Shown piece after piece: positions 1-10,000 of a stretch of DNA of 64,000 bases. The first letter of the stretch is position 1. Every line of letters begins with the position of its first letter. Source of the DNA: Streptococcus pseudoporcinus LQ 940-04 (GTDB lineage: Bacteria; Bacillota; Bacilli; Lactobacillales; Streptococcaceae); contig NZ_AEUY02000005.1 of assembly GCF_000188035.1 (NCBI RefSeq), positions 1,302,001-1,366,000 on the forward strand. The letters are read 5' to 3'. Both the position numbers and the translations under genes were made by a program. A model generated the notes under the pieces. The model was given only the letters and a program-made list of their open reading frames with translations, had not been told where the DNA came from and made no database searches.

Positions 1-59
1 TAAAAAAAAAAGGAAAACCCCTTAGAAATGTTGAATTAGTAGCATTTCTAAGGGGTTTT
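1..59 (-). terminator. Rho-independent terminator of the amino-acid ABC operon
   Basis: A perfect 17-bp inverted repeat (14-30 paired with 43-59) with a 12-nt loop is followed, on the minus strand, by a run of T (positions 1-11). It lies just downstream of the last gene of the minus-strand transporter operon. Confidence 0.85.
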
Positions 60-144
60 ATATGTACAATAATTCCTAGGCTTTTGGCTTTGACGATTGC
101 TTAGGATTGTTTTTTTAAATAGTCTGATAAGGCCTTTCAGCAGT

Positions 145-792
145 CTAATTAGCCTGTGCCCATTTTTTTGCGAGACGTCTTGATAGACTTGAAATGGTAA
201 AGTTAATGATAAAATAAATTAGGGTAATCAAGGCATAAAGGGCAAAAACTTGGTTGGCTTGAAAGTAGTTTCCCATTAATATTTGACTCTTTCCAAAAAG
301 TTCTTGAATAGCAATAACGGAATAGAGTAAGGAAGTGTCCTTGATGACTGTGACAAACTGAGAAATAATGGCAGGTAACATTTTCCGGTAAGCTTGTGGG
401 AAAACGATCAGTAAAAAGACCTGACTAGGTCTTAGGCCTTGGGCGAGACCTGCCTCGGTTTGGCCATTGTCGACACCATTTAAACCTCCACGAATGATTT
501 CTGCTAGCGCTGCTGAAGTAAATACAGTAAAAGCAGTGATACCAGCGGGTGTTGCCTTCACTTGAAATACTAAGAAAATAATAAATATCCACAGAAGGTT
601 GGGAACGTTTCGGACAAATTCGATATAAAAGCTGGCTAGAAGTTTGACGAACTTGTTTTTTCCATTACGCATAATGGCTAATAAAGTGCCAAAAATGGTG
701 GATAAAATGATGGAAATAAATGAAATGTACAAGGTAAGACCTAAGCCTTGAAAAATAAAGGAAAGGTTTGCAGCTGTAAATAATTGAGACAT
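145..792 (-). CDS. Polar amino-acid ABC transporter permease (HisM/GlnP family), 215 aa
   Basis: Integral membrane subunit of an amino-acid importer. It has about five hydrophobic segments and the family EAA loop (EAGLAQGLRPSQ) that contacts the ATPase, followed by PQAYRKMLP. Length is normal for the family. It is the last gene of a four-gene minus-strand operon (ATPase, binding protein, permease, permease), 15 bp after the other permease gene, with a terminator beyond it. The paired permeases presumably form a heterodimer. Substrate is not evident from sequence; glutamine/glutamate or another polar amino acid is the family expectation. Confidence 0.93.
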   Translation of the reverse strand: MSQLFTAANLSFIFQGLGLTLYISFISIILSTIFGTLLAIMRNGKNKFVKLLASFYIEFVRNVPNLLWIFIIFLVFQVKATPAGITAFTVFTSAALAEIIRGGLNGVDNGQTEAGLAQGLRPSQVFLLIVFPQAYRKMLPAIISQFVTVIKDTSLLYSVIAIQELFGKSQILMGNYFQANQVFALYALITLIYFIINFTISSLSRRLAKKWAQAN

Positions 793-807
793 GAACTTTC
801 CTCCTTG

Positions 808-1512
808 TTAGACTGAATAGGTTTTTTTGTTAGCTTCTTCTTTCCGACGTGCCCAGTTGGCAAGTGGGAAGCACATAATGAAGTATAAGATAGCTGCTCC
901 GGCGAACGCTGGAACATAATTGGTGCTTTCATAGGCCCATGCTTTGGCGGTGAACATGATATCTGCCCCCGAAATAATGGCTACAATGGAGGTGTTTTTG
1001 ATAAGGTTAACAACTTGGTTAGTCATCGGTGGTAGGATTGTCCGCACCGCCTGAGGTAGTACAATTAAGCTCATCGTCTGTTCATAGGTAAAACCTTGTG
1101 AAAGAGAGGCTTCAATTTGCCCCTTAGGAACAGCTTCAATACCTGAACGGATAACCTCAGCAATGTAGGCACCATGGTAAACACCGACACAAAGAATTGC
1201 AGTAAAGAAGCTTGAAAACATAATATGCCCCCTGCTTATGATTGCTAAGCCATAATAGACAAAAACGAGTTGTACTAAGAGCGGGGTGTTTTGATAGAGT
1301 TCAACATAGATTCGGGCGAAAATCCGGTGGCCTTTTTTCTTAGAAGTTGCTAAGGCTCCAAAAAGGATTCCCAGAATTAATGCTAAAATTAAGGCCCCGA
1401 TCGACATGCCAAGAGTGTATAAAAAAGCTTTTGCAAAGAGAGGGAAATTTGCGAAAAAAGCTTGCCATTTTGAAAGAGCAAATGGACTTTCAACTGTTAG
1501 TAAATAGGTCAT
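808..1512 (-). CDS. Polar amino-acid ABC transporter permease (HisM/GlnP family), 234 aa
   Basis: Second membrane subunit of the same importer. The EAA loop reads IEASLSQGFTYEQT, followed by PQAVRTILPP, typical of HisM/GlnP permeases. Several transmembrane helices span most of the protein. It sits between the binding-protein gene (17 bp upstream) and the other permease gene. It is close in size and motif to its partner but clearly a separate paralogue. Substrate specificity comes from the binding protein and cannot be read here. Confidence 0.93.
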   Translation of the reverse strand: MTYLLTVESPFALSKWQAFFANFPLFAKAFLYTLGMSIGALILALILGILFGALATSKKKGHRIFARIYVELYQNTPLLVQLVFVYYGLAIISRGHIMFSSFFTAILCVGVYHGAYIAEVIRSGIEAVPKGQIEASLSQGFTYEQTMSLIVLPQAVRTILPPMTNQVVNLIKNTSIVAIISGADIMFTAKAWAYESTNYVPAFAGAAILYFIMCFPLANWARRKEEANKKTYSV

Positions 1513-1529
1513 AATTAGCTCCTTTGGTC

Positions 1530-2348
1530 TTATTCAGCTTTAGCAGGTGTCAAATGGTATTTACCATAGATTTTTTTTAAACTACCGTCCTTTGACCACT
1601 TAGTAATCAATTCATTGATGTAGTTTGTCAAGTTTTGATTTGCTTTTGAACTAGCAATACCGTAAGATTGCTGGTTAAAACCATCTGATAAAATCTGTGA
1701 CTGTTTACTGACATAGCCTGTTAGAATAGATTTGTCAACAGAAAATGCCTTAATCCGTTTGGCGTAAAGAGAAATGGCTAATTCAGGGTAAGATCCTAGT
1801 TGAACAAATTTAAATGTTAGCTTTTTGTTTCTAGCATATTCCTCAATGGCAGCTTTAGTAGTCGAACCTTGTGCAACACCAATAGTTGCGTGATTTAAAT
1901 CTTTGATTGATGCTATTTTTTGAGAAGTATTAACGAGAAAGCCAATTTCATCGCGGTAATAAGGTTTAGAGAAGGAGTAGTTTGCTTGTCGTTCAGGAGT
2001 AATAGTATAGGTCGCAATGATAATATCCAACTGCCCATTATCTAAAAGAGCCTCACGTGTCTGAGCGGTTACAGCAGTAAAGACAGGCTTAACCTTTAGT
2101 GATTTAGCAATTTTTTTAGCTATATCAACTTCCATACCTTCATATTGCCCACTATTAGGGCTATAGTAACCAAAATTTGGCACGTCTTGCTTAACCCCTA
2201 TTCTCAAAATACCTGATTTTTTAATTTTTTTAATAGCAGAGCTGTTTACCCACTTGTTCTCAGTAGCTTTGACACTTGGCAAGGTTAATTGAGAAAGACA
2301 GAAAAAAGCCAAAAGGCTTAAAAGAATCCATTTTCTTAGAGATGTCAT
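1530..2348 (-). CDS. Amino-acid ABC transporter substrate-binding protein (SBP family 3), 272 aa
   Basis: Extracytoplasmic binding protein of the importer. An N-terminal signal peptide (about residues 1-29) precedes a family-3 fold with the motifs GILRIGVKQDVPNFG, GMEVDIAKKIA and LDIIIATYTITPERQ. The only cysteine near the signal peptide is in AFFCLS, which is not an acceptable lipobox; SVKA-TEN looks like a signal peptidase I site. Gram-positive SBPs are usually lipoproteins, so the mode of surface retention is uncertain. It lies directly downstream of the ATPase gene. Confidence 0.92.
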   Translation of the reverse strand: MTSLRKWILLSLLAFFCLSQLTLPSVKATENKWVNSSAIKKIKKSGILRIGVKQDVPNFGYYSPNSGQYEGMEVDIAKKIAKSLKVKPVFTAVTAQTREALLDNGQLDIIIATYTITPERQANYSFSKPYYRDEIGFLVNTSQKIASIKDLNHATIGVAQGSTTKAAIEEYARNKKLTFKFVQLGSYPELAISLYAKRIKAFSVDKSILTGYVSKQSQILSDGFNQQSYGIASSKANQNLTNYINELITKWSKDGSLKKIYGKYHLTPAKAE

Positions 2349-2360
2349 CTAGGTTCCTCC

Positions 2361-3140
2361 TTATGGGCGAGATTTTTTCTTTGCTTGGACTTTTTCACTG
2401 GTATGGTTAATGATTTTACTTAGAAATTGTTTAGCACGGGGCTCTTTAGGATTATCAAAGAAACCTGCAACATCTGTCGTATCTTCTAAGACTTCACCGT
2501 CCGCCATAAAGATAATCCTATCAGCAACTTCCCGTGCGAATCCCATTTCGTGAGTAACGACGACCATATTAGTGCCATCGGCAGCAAGGTTTTGCATAAC
2601 TGCTAAAACGTCACCAATTGTTTCGGGATCAAGAGCAGAAGTAGGTTCATCAAATAGTAGCAATTCAGGTTGCATAGCCAGTCCGCGTGCAATAGCAATT
2701 CGTTGCTTTTGTCCACCTGACAACATAGAAGGATAAGAATCTTTGCGGTCCCACATATTAACAAAGGTGAGGTATTTTTCAGCTATTTTTTCAGCTTCAG
2801 CTTTAGATTGTCCTAAAACTTTGATAGGAGCTAAGGTAACATTTTCTAACACAGTTTTATGAGGGTAAAGATTAAAGTGCTGAAATACCATTCCCACTTC
2901 TTTACGAAGGGTGACCAAATCTTTGGCAGAGCTATTAGCAATTTGGTGGCCGTTAACAATCAAGCTGCCATTTTCGATCTTTTCCAAGCCGTTAATGGTA
3001 CGAATGAGGGTAGATTTTCCAGAGCCAGATGGGCCTAATAAAACAACGACTTGTCCTTTGTCAATCGTTAAATTAATATTTTTTAAAGCGTGGAAACTCC
3101 CATAATGCTTATTAACGTTTTTAAATTCAATGAGTGCCAT
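2361..3140 (-). CDS. Polar amino-acid ABC transporter ATP-binding protein (GlnQ type), 259 aa
   Basis: Energises the importer. Motifs in order: Walker A GPSGSGKST, Q-loop MVFQHFNLYPH, signature LSGGQKQRIAIARGL, Walker [15 protein letters not shown] and the H-loop VTHEMGFA. The start MALIEFKN at 3140 is chosen because AAAGGAG lies the right distance upstream; an upstream in-frame ATG (3179) has no good ribosome site. First gene of the operon, transcribed from the promoter at 3195-3223 with a CodY-like box abutting it. A short basic tail (KKKSRP) ends the protein. Confidence 0.94.
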   Translation of the reverse strand: MALIEFKNVNKHYGSFHALKNINLTIDKGQVVVLLGPSGSGKSTLIRTINGLEKIENGSLIVNGHQIANSSAKDLVTLRKEVGMVFQHFNLYPHKTVLENVTLAPIKVLGQSKAEAEKIAEKYLTFVNMWDRKDSYPSMLSGGQKQRIAIARGLAMQPELLLFDEPTSALDPETIGDVLAVMQNLAADGTNMVVVTHEMGFAREVADRIIFMADGEVLEDTTDVAGFFDNPKEPRAKQFLSKIINHTSEKVQAKKKSRP

Positions 3141-3194
3141 AAGATTCTCCTTTATAATAAATGTTAGAAAATCTAACATATGAACAGTGGAATT

Positions 3195-3223
3195 ATTTTA
3201 TCATAGGAAAACTTATTTGTCAA
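3195..3223 (-). promoter_or_regulatory. Promoter of the amino-acid ABC operon
   Basis: On the minus strand TTGACA (3218-3223) and TAAAAT (3195-3200) are separated by 17 bp, a near-consensus SigA promoter about 55 bp upstream of the ATPase start codon. Confidence 0.8.
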
Positions 3224-3238
3224 TATTTTCAGAATATT
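3224..3238. promoter_or_regulatory. CodY-box-like palindrome
   Basis: TATTTTCAGAATATT differs at two positions from the CodY consensus AATTTTCWGAAAATT and directly abuts the -35 of the amino-acid transporter promoter. CodY control of amino-acid uptake is well established in streptococci; binding here is inferred. Confidence 0.5.
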
Positions 3239-3278
3239 TAGAGTATCGTGAAGAAAATCACTCAAATAATAGCTTGCA

Positions 3279-3308
3279 TTGTCTTTTGTCACTAAAATTT
3301 GGTATAAT
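3279..3308 (+). promoter_or_regulatory. Promoter of vicRKX (extended -10)
   Basis: TATAAT at 3303-3308 is preceded by TGG (extended -10). A weak -35 (TTGTCT, 3279-3284) lies 18 bp upstream. The start of vicR is 90 bp downstream. Confidence 0.65.
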
Positions 3309-3398
3309 CATAAAGACATTAATATAGGAAGAGTGTACACAATTATTTTTTGAGGTCTTACCCTTATTACTAAAAGATAAATAGGAGAACATAAATTA

Positions 3399-4109
3399 AT
3401 GAAAAAAATCCTCATTGTAGACGATGAAAAACCTATTTCAGACATTATAAAGTTTAATTTGACCAAAGAAGGTTATGATATCATGACAGCTTTTGATGGT
3501 CGAGAAGCCATCGCAGCCTTTGAAGAAGGTAAACCTGATTTGGTTATTTTGGATTTGATGTTACCAGAGATGGATGGTCTTGAAGTTGCAAAAGAAATTC
3601 GAAAAACCAGTCATATCCCTATAATTATGCTTTCTGCCAAAGATAGTGAATTTGATAAGGTCATTGGTTTAGAGATTGGTGCGGACGATTATGTAACAAA
3701 ACCTTTTTCAAATCGTGAGCTCCTAGCGCGTGTTAAAGCCCATTTGCGACGCACCGAAACGATTGAAACAGCTGTTGCTGAAGAAAATGCTTCCTCAGGA
3801 AACCAAGAATTAACTATCGGTAATCTCCAGATTCTGCCAGATGCTTTCTTGGCTAAAAAATATGGTAAGGAAGTTGAATTGACACATCGCGAATTTGAAT
3901 TATTACACCATTTAGCTAATCATATCGGGCAAGTCATGACCCGTGAACATTTATTAGAAACGGTCTGGGGCTATGATTATTTTGGTGATGTGAGAACTGT
4001 TGATGTTACCGTACGACGTTTGAGAGAAAAAATTGAAGATACACCAAGCCGTCCTGAATATATTTTGACAAGACGTGGCGTTGGCTATTATATGAAACAG
4101 CATGACTAG
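3399..4109 (+). CDS. vicR: VicR/WalR response regulator, 236 aa
   Basis: Essential OmpR/PhoB-family regulator of peptidoglycan hydrolase and cell-wall genes. The receiver domain (about 1-115) has the acidic pair DDEKP, phosphoacceptor Asp52 in LVILDLMLP, and KPF. A winged-helix DNA-binding domain (about 135-235) follows. An AGGAGA ribosome site precedes the ATG. It overlaps vicK by 8 bp, giving the canonical streptococcal vicR-vicK-vicX order, with divergent transcription from the amino-acid transporter operon. Confidence 0.97.
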   Translation: MKKILIVDDEKPISDIIKFNLTKEGYDIMTAFDGREAIAAFEEGKPDLVILDLMLPEMDGLEVAKEIRKTSHIPIIMLSAKDSEFDKVIGLEIGADDYVTKPFSNRELLARVKAHLRRTETIETAVAEENASSGNQELTIGNLQILPDAFLAKKYGKEVELTHREFELLHHLANHIGQVMTREHLLETVWGYDYFGDVRTVDVTVRRLREKIEDTPSRPEYILTRRGVGYYMKQHD

Positions 4110-5460
4110 AGACATCGTTGGAAATTTATCTTTATTTGAATTAGCAATACTCTTCTTATTGGTATTTGTTGCTATCTATTTTATTTATTTAGCTGTTCGC
4201 GACTATCGTAATGCTAAAATTATCAGACAGATGAGTCACAAGATTCGTGATTTGATTAACGGTCGTTATACTGATGATATTAATAGCAAAGCAGATATTG
4301 AACTGATTGACTTATCAGAACAACTTAATGATTTGTCAGATGTTTTTCGTCTCACTCATGAGAATTTAGCGCAGGAGAAGAATCGTCTGGCTAGTATTTT
4401 GGCTTATATGAGTGATGGTGTTTTAGCGACTGACCGGACTGGTCAGATTATGATGATTAATGAAACAGCACAAAAACAGATGAACATCAGTCGTGAGGAA
4501 GCTCTTAAAAAAAATATCACCGATCTCTTGGGGAGTGACTCTCCTTATACTTATAGAGAATTAGTGTCCCAAACACCAATTGTTACCCTAAACCGTCGTG
4601 ATGAGACAGGTGAATTTATCACACTTCGCTTACGCTTTGCTTTGAATCGACGTGAAAGTGGCTTTATTTCAGGCTTGGTTGTCGTATTGCACGACACCAC
4701 TGAACAAGAAAAAGAAGAAAGGGAGCGCCGTCTCTTCGTTTCCAACGTTAGCCATGAGCTAAGAACCCCTTTGACTTCTGTTAAATCTTATCTAGAAGCG
4801 CTTGATGAAGGAGCTTTAAAAGAAGATATTGCTCCAAGTTTTATCAAAGTGTCGCTTGATGAAACCAACCGTATGATGCGGATGATTTCTGATCTTTTGA
4901 ATTTATCACGAATTGACAACCAAGTGACAGCCTTAGCTGTTGAAATGACTAATTTTACAGCTTTTATGACGTCAATCTTAAATCGTTTTGATTTGGTTCG
5001 TAATCAAAATACGGTTGCTGGCAAAACTTATGAAATCATTCGTGATTATCCCATAAAGTCAATTTGGTTAGAAATTGATAATGATAAGATGACCCAGGTT
5101 ATTGAAAATATCCTAAATAATGCTATTAAATACTCCCCTGATGGTGGTAAAATCCGAGTTAAAATGAAGACTACGGAGAGTCAGCTAATTATTTCCATTT
5201 CCGACCAAGGTTTGGGGATTCCTAAAAAAGATCTCCCTTTAATCTTCGACCGTTTTTATCGTGTTGATAAAGCACGCAGTCGGGCACAGGGTGGAACAGG
5301 GCTGGGATTAGCTATTGCAAAAGAGATTGTTAAACAACATAAGGGCTTTATTTGGGCTAAAAGTGATTATGGTAAAGGTTCGACCTTTACAATTGTTCTT
5401 CCTTATGACAAAGATGTAATGTCAGATGATGTTGATGAATGGGAGGACGATATTGATTAA
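4102..5460 (+). CDS. vicK: VicK/WalK sensor histidine kinase, 452 aa
   Basis: Membrane kinase/phosphatase partner of VicR. A single N-terminal transmembrane helix (about 10-32), a HAMP-like linker, a PAS domain (about 95-205), the HisKA box with [10 protein letters not shown] (phospho-His218), and a HATPase domain with N-box NNAIKYS and G-boxes DQGLGIP and GGTGLGLAI. The single-helix form without an extracellular sensor domain is the streptococcal WalK type; bacilli have two helices. The acidic tail ends immediately before vicX. Confidence 0.97.
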   Translation: MTRDIVGNLSLFELAILFLLVFVAIYFIYLAVRDYRNAKIIRQMSHKIRDLINGRYTDDINSKADIELIDLSEQLNDLSDVFRLTHENLAQEKNRLASILAYMSDGVLATDRTGQIMMINETAQKQMNISREEALKKNITDLLGSDSPYTYRELVSQTPIVTLNRRDETGEFITLRLRFALNRRESGFISGLVVVLHDTTEQEKEERERRLFVSNVSHELRTPLTSVKSYLEALDEGALKEDIAPSFIKVSLDETNRMMRMISDLLNLSRIDNQVTALAVEMTNFTAFMTSILNRFDLVRNQNTVAGKTYEIIRDYPIKSIWLEIDNDKMTQVIENILNNAIKYSPDGGKIRVKMKTTESQLIISISDQGLGIPKKDLPLIFDRFYRVDKARSRAQGGTGLGLAIAKEIVKQHKGFIWAKSDYGKGSTFTIVLPYDKDVMSDDVDEWEDDID

Positions 5461-6273
5461 ATGCTAGAGCAAGAAGGATTTAAATATAGTATTTTAGCAT
5501 CGGGGTCTACTGGTAACAGTTTCTATTTAGAAACGCCTCAAAAACGTATCCTTGTTGATGCAGGATTGACTGGTAAAAAAATAATCAGTCTCTTAGCAGA
5601 AATAGATCGGAAGCCAGAAGATTTAGATGCCATATTAATTACACATGAACATTCTGATCATATAAAAGGAGTCGGTGTTCTTGCTCGTAAGTATCATCTT
5701 GATATTTATGCTAATCAAAAAACGTGGCAGATTATTGATGATAGAAATATGATTGGAAAAATTGATACGACTCAAAAATATATTTTTGACCGTGATAAGG
5801 TCATGACCTTTGGGGATCTTGATATTGAAAGTTTTGGCGTCAGTCACGATGCGGCAGACCCTCAATTTTATCGTTTTATGAAAGATAATAAATCATTCGT
5901 TATGTTAACAGATACTGGATATGTGAGTGATCGTATGTCTGGCATTATTAGTAATGCAGATGCTTATTTGATTGAATCAAATCATGATATTGAGATCTTA
6001 AGATCGGGATCTTATCCATGGAGTTTAAAACAAAGGATTTTATCTGATAAGGGCCACTTGTCAAATGAAGATGGTGCTGGCGCTATGATTCGTAGCATCG
6101 GCAATAAGACTAAGAAAATTTTCCTTGGACACCTGAGTAAGGAAAATAATATCAAAGAATTAGCTCACATGACAATGGAAAACCAACTAGCGATGGCAGA
6201 TTTAGCAGTAGGAACGGATTTTAAAGTATATGACACATCACCAGATACTGCTTGTTCCTTAACAGATATTTAA
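5461..6273 (+). CDS. vicX: VicX/WalJ metallo-beta-lactamase-fold hydrolase, 270 aa
   Basis: Third gene of the vic operon; its ATG directly follows the vicK stop codon. It has the MBL metal signature THEHSDH (about residues 61-67), plus downstream histidine and aspartate motifs (SVSH-like GVSHDAAD, LTDTGY, LGHLSKENN). YycJ/WalJ family members are cytoplasmic; links to DNA-damage response and cell division have been described, and the substrate is not settled. Length is normal. A terminator follows at 6293-6332. Confidence 0.95.
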   Translation: MLEQEGFKYSILASGSTGNSFYLETPQKRILVDAGLTGKKIISLLAEIDRKPEDLDAILITHEHSDHIKGVGVLARKYHLDIYANQKTWQIIDDRNMIGKIDTTQKYIFDRDKVMTFGDLDIESFGVSHDAADPQFYRFMKDNKSFVMLTDTGYVSDRMSGIISNADAYLIESNHDIEILRSGSYPWSLKQRILSDKGHLSNEDGAGAMIRSIGNKTKKIFLGHLSKENNIKELAHMTMENQLAMADLAVGTDFKVYDTSPDTACSLTDI

Positions 6274-6292
6274 ACAAAATGACTTAAAGATG

Positions 6293-6332
6293 AAAAAAGG
6301 CTGGTGGGACAAGCATCCCACAGCTTTTTTTG
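6293..6332 (+). terminator. Terminator after vicX
   Basis: Hairpin whose arms are GCTGGTGGGA and TCCCACAGC (one bulged G), followed by seven T. A TATAAT at 6334-6339 immediately after it may serve as the -10 for rnc. Confidence 0.75.
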
Positions 6333-6378
6333 TTATAATAGGAGTGTTCTTTGCGCAGTTAACTAAAAAGGAGAAATC

Positions 6379-7071
6379 ATGAAAAAACTTAAAGCCTTAC
6401 TCAAGGAAACCTTTAATATTGTATTTAATGATCAGGACTTACTTGAAACAGCCTTTACCCATACTTCCTATGCAAATGAGCATCGTCTCCTAAACATTTC
6501 ACATAATGAACGTTTGGAATTTTTAGGAGACGCCGTTCTGCAACTGATTATTTCAGAATATTTATTTAAAAAGTACCCAAGTAAGCCTGAAGGTGACCTT
6601 TCAAAGTTACGATCAATGATTGTTCGTGAAGAAAGTTTAGCAGGTTTTTCTCGCTTTTGTTCTTTTGATACCTATATTAAGTTAGGAAAAGGTGAAGAAA
6701 AATCAGGAGGTCGTAATCGTGATACTATTCTAGGTGACCTGTTTGAAGCTTTTTTAGGTGCACTGCTATTAGATAAGGGAATTGAAGATGTCCGACTTTT
6801 TCTCAATCAAGTTATGATTCCACAGGTTGAAAAAGGTAATTTTGAAAAAGTTAAAGATTATAAGACAAGTCTGCAGGAAGTTTTGCAGGCAAAGGGTGAT
6901 GTCCAGATTGACTACCAAGTGGTTAAAGAAAGTGGCCCAGCTCACGCTAAACAATTCGAGGTCGCTATTTTGGTTAATCAAGAAATTATCAGCAGGGGAA
7001 TCGGTAAATCAAAAAAGATTGCTGAACAAAATGCTGCAAAAAAAGCCCTTGAACACTTAAGTGAGGAATAA
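6379..7071 (+). CDS. rnc: Ribonuclease III, 230 aa
   Basis: Double-stranded-RNA endonuclease that processes rRNA precursors, mRNAs and sRNA duplexes. It has the RNase III signature [12 protein letters not shown] (residues 43-54, with catalytic Glu/Asp), the second acidic cluster [13 protein letters not shown], and a C-terminal dsRNA-binding domain (about 155-225) ending with [19 protein letters not shown] lies just upstream of the ATG. Its stop codon directly abuts the smc start, so the two are translationally linked, as in other streptococci. Confidence 0.97.
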   Translation: MKKLKALLKETFNIVFNDQDLLETAFTHTSYANEHRLLNISHNERLEFLGDAVLQLIISEYLFKKYPSKPEGDLSKLRSMIVREESLAGFSRFCSFDTYIKLGKGEEKSGGRNRDTILGDLFEAFLGALLLDKGIEDVRLFLNQVMIPQVEKGNFEKVKDYKTSLQEVLQAKGDVQIDYQVVKESGPAHAKQFEVAILVNQEIISRGIGKSKKIAEQNAAKKALEHLSEE

Positions 7072-10000
7072 ATGTTTTTAAAAAAAATTGAAATGCAGGG
7101 CTTCAAGTCTTTTGCAGATAAAACCAAAATCGAATTTGAAAAAGGTGTTACTGCAGTTGTTGGTCCCAATGGATCTGGTAAGTCAAATATCACTGAAAGT
7201 TTACGCTGGGCCTTAGGTGAGTCTAGTGCTAAAAGCTTGCGTGGTGGTAAGATGCCCGATATTATTTTTGCTGGAACTGAGAGTCGTAATGCTCTTAATT
7301 TTGCAGAAGTAGCTATTGTTTTAGACAACTCAGACGAGTTTATTAAAGATGCAGGAAAAGAAATCCGAGTCGAACGACACATTTATCGAAATGGAGATAG
7401 TGATTATCTGATTGATGGTAAAAAAGTTCGCTTACGAGACATTCATGATTTATTTATGGATACGGGTTTAGGGAGAGACTCTTTTTCAATTATTTCACAA
7501 GGACGAGTTGAAGAAATTTTTAACAGTAAGCCAGAAGAAAGACGGACAATCTTTGAAGAAGCAGCCGGAGTACTCAAGTATAAAACACGAAAAAAAGAAA
7601 CGCAAAGTAAACTGACGCAAACTCAGGATAATTTAGACCGTTTGGATGATATTATTTATGAATTAGACACTCAAGTAGGCCCCTTAGAAAAGCAGGCAAA
7701 AGTAGCACGAGAGTATAAGCAACTTGAGGGAGAGCGTCAAAACTTACACCTATCGATTTTAGTGGCAGACGTCAGAAAAGATAAACAGCAACTAAGCCAG
7801 CTTCAAACCTCTTTGGAAGAACTGCAAGAAGGGTTGGCAGAGTATCATCACCATCGGGAATTGCTGGAAGCTCAAAACCAAAAACTCAAAGAAAAACGAC
7901 AAGCTCTGAACCGCGAAACCGAAAGTAAGCAGGCAGAACTATTAGAATTAACACGAGCCTTGGCTGACCTTGAAAAACAGATTGATCTCATCAAGCTAGA
8001 AACAAGTCAAAAAAATGAGAAAAAAGCAGAAGCAAGCAGCCAAATCGCCGAGCTAGAAACTGAGATAAGCACATTAAGAATAGCTGAGAAGCAAAAAGTA
8101 GAACTTTTAGAACAGTTAGCAGTTAGTAGTCGTGAGAATGCAAAGGCTTTGGAAGAGCTTCAAGAGAACTTGCAGCGTTTTTCAGGCGATCCTGACCAAT
8201 TGATTGAAAAGCTAAGAGAAGATTATTTAGCCCTGATGCAAAAGGAAGCAAGCTTATCCAATCAACTAACCTTGTTGACTTCTGAAATTGAAAAAGACAA
8301 TCAGGAACAAGAGCATCAGCTCAAGGCTTTTTCTGAACAAGAAAAACATGTTGTTATGTTAGAAAAAGAGCACCAGGAGTTGTTAGTAGCTTATAATGAG
8401 TGTTCCCAAAGGCTTCAAGAACTATTGCAAGACTACCAAACTAAAAGAAATCAGCTACAAGTTCAAAAGGCAAGTTATCAAGACCAACAAGGAAAGCTTT
8501 TTGACTTATTGGATCAAAAAAAAGCTAAAGAAGCTCGATTGAACAGTTTGGAAGCTATCCAAAAAAATCACAGTCAATTTTATGCAGGCGTTCGTGCAGT
8601 TTTACAAGCAAGCAATCATTTGTCAGGCATCCTAGGTGCTGTCAGTGAACATTTGACTTTTGATAGGAAATACCAAACGGCCCTAGAAATTGCTTTAGGT
8701 GCAAGTAGTCAAAATATTATTGTGGAAAATGAAGCCGCAGCTAAAGAAGCTATTGCTTTTTTGAAACGGACAAAACAAGGACGAGCAACCTTTTTGCCGC
8801 TTACGACACTAAAACCGCGTTACTTGTCTGAAAGCCAAGAACGACAAGTGCAATCTAGTCAAGGTTTCCTTGGTAGTGCAGAGTCATTAGTGTCTTATGA
8901 CAGTCACTTAGCTGTTATTTTTAAAAATTTGTTGAATACAACCCTTATTTTTGATTCTATTGACAATGCCAATAAAGCAGCTAAGCTTTTGCAATACAAG
9001 GTTCGCATCGTTACCCTTGATGGAACCGAGTTGAGGCCGGGTGGCTCGTTCGCAGGAGGAGCTAGTCGCCAAACGAATACCACTTTTATTAAGCCTGAAA
9101 TAGACAGCCTTCAAGCTAATTTAATGGACTTGAACCAGACGCTTCTTCAGCAAGAAAAAGCAGTAGCACAGCTTCAAACAAGCTTACAAGAAGCGGAAAA
9201 TCAGCTCTTAAAACTTAAAGACTTAGGGGAAAAAACTCGTCTAGAGGAACAAGAATTATCCTTTAAGGCAGATCAGTTGCAAGAACGGCTAGCTGATTCG
9301 CAAGAAATCTTAGCAAATATGACAAAGATGCAGTCTCAAAATAGAGAACGTGATTTCCAAACTGAGAAAAATGACTTGGAGCAAGAACTTGAAGTGATTA
9401 ACCAAAGGAAAGAAGCCTTAAGTCAGGAAATTGAGAGTATTAAGAGCAATAAAGATACTATTAACCAGAAAAAAGCTGCCTTAACAGAAGAACTTGCCCA
9501 AGCTCGGTTAAGTCAAAGAGATCTGGCTAATGAAAAGCGTTTTGAAGAGACTGATCTTAATCGACTAGAAAAAGAGCGGCAGACAAAAGAAGAAAAAGTG
9601 ACTCAACTAAAAGACTTATTGTCAAGCCATATTTCAGAAGAAGATATTGATCGTCTCCCTTCTTTAGAAGAAGGTTTATTGGAAATTGCAGAGCGTAAGA
9701 CCCAGGTTGAACAAAAATTGGTAGGTCTGCGCTTTGAAACAGAAGACTATCAAGCACAGCTGGAAGAATTAGAAGTTAAGCTTCAACAAGAACAGTCTAA
9801 AAGTGAAATGTTTATCCGTCAGCAAAGCAAATTAGAAGCTGAACAAGAACAAGTTTCAGCACGTCTGCGTACCCATGCCAAGGTTTTAGCAGAAGATTTT
9901 CAACTTAGTTTTGAAGAGGCTCAAGACAAGAGCCATCAGGTCGATGATTTGGCTCAAGCAAAAGATAAGCTTGCTAAACTTCGCAGACAAATTAAAGCTC

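Noticed and set aside
6978-7382. 134-aa reverse-strand frame over the rnc-smc junction, and similar long antisense frames across smc, ftsY and hut genes
   Set aside because: Antisense shadows of well-supported genes, with no ribosome sites and improbable composition.
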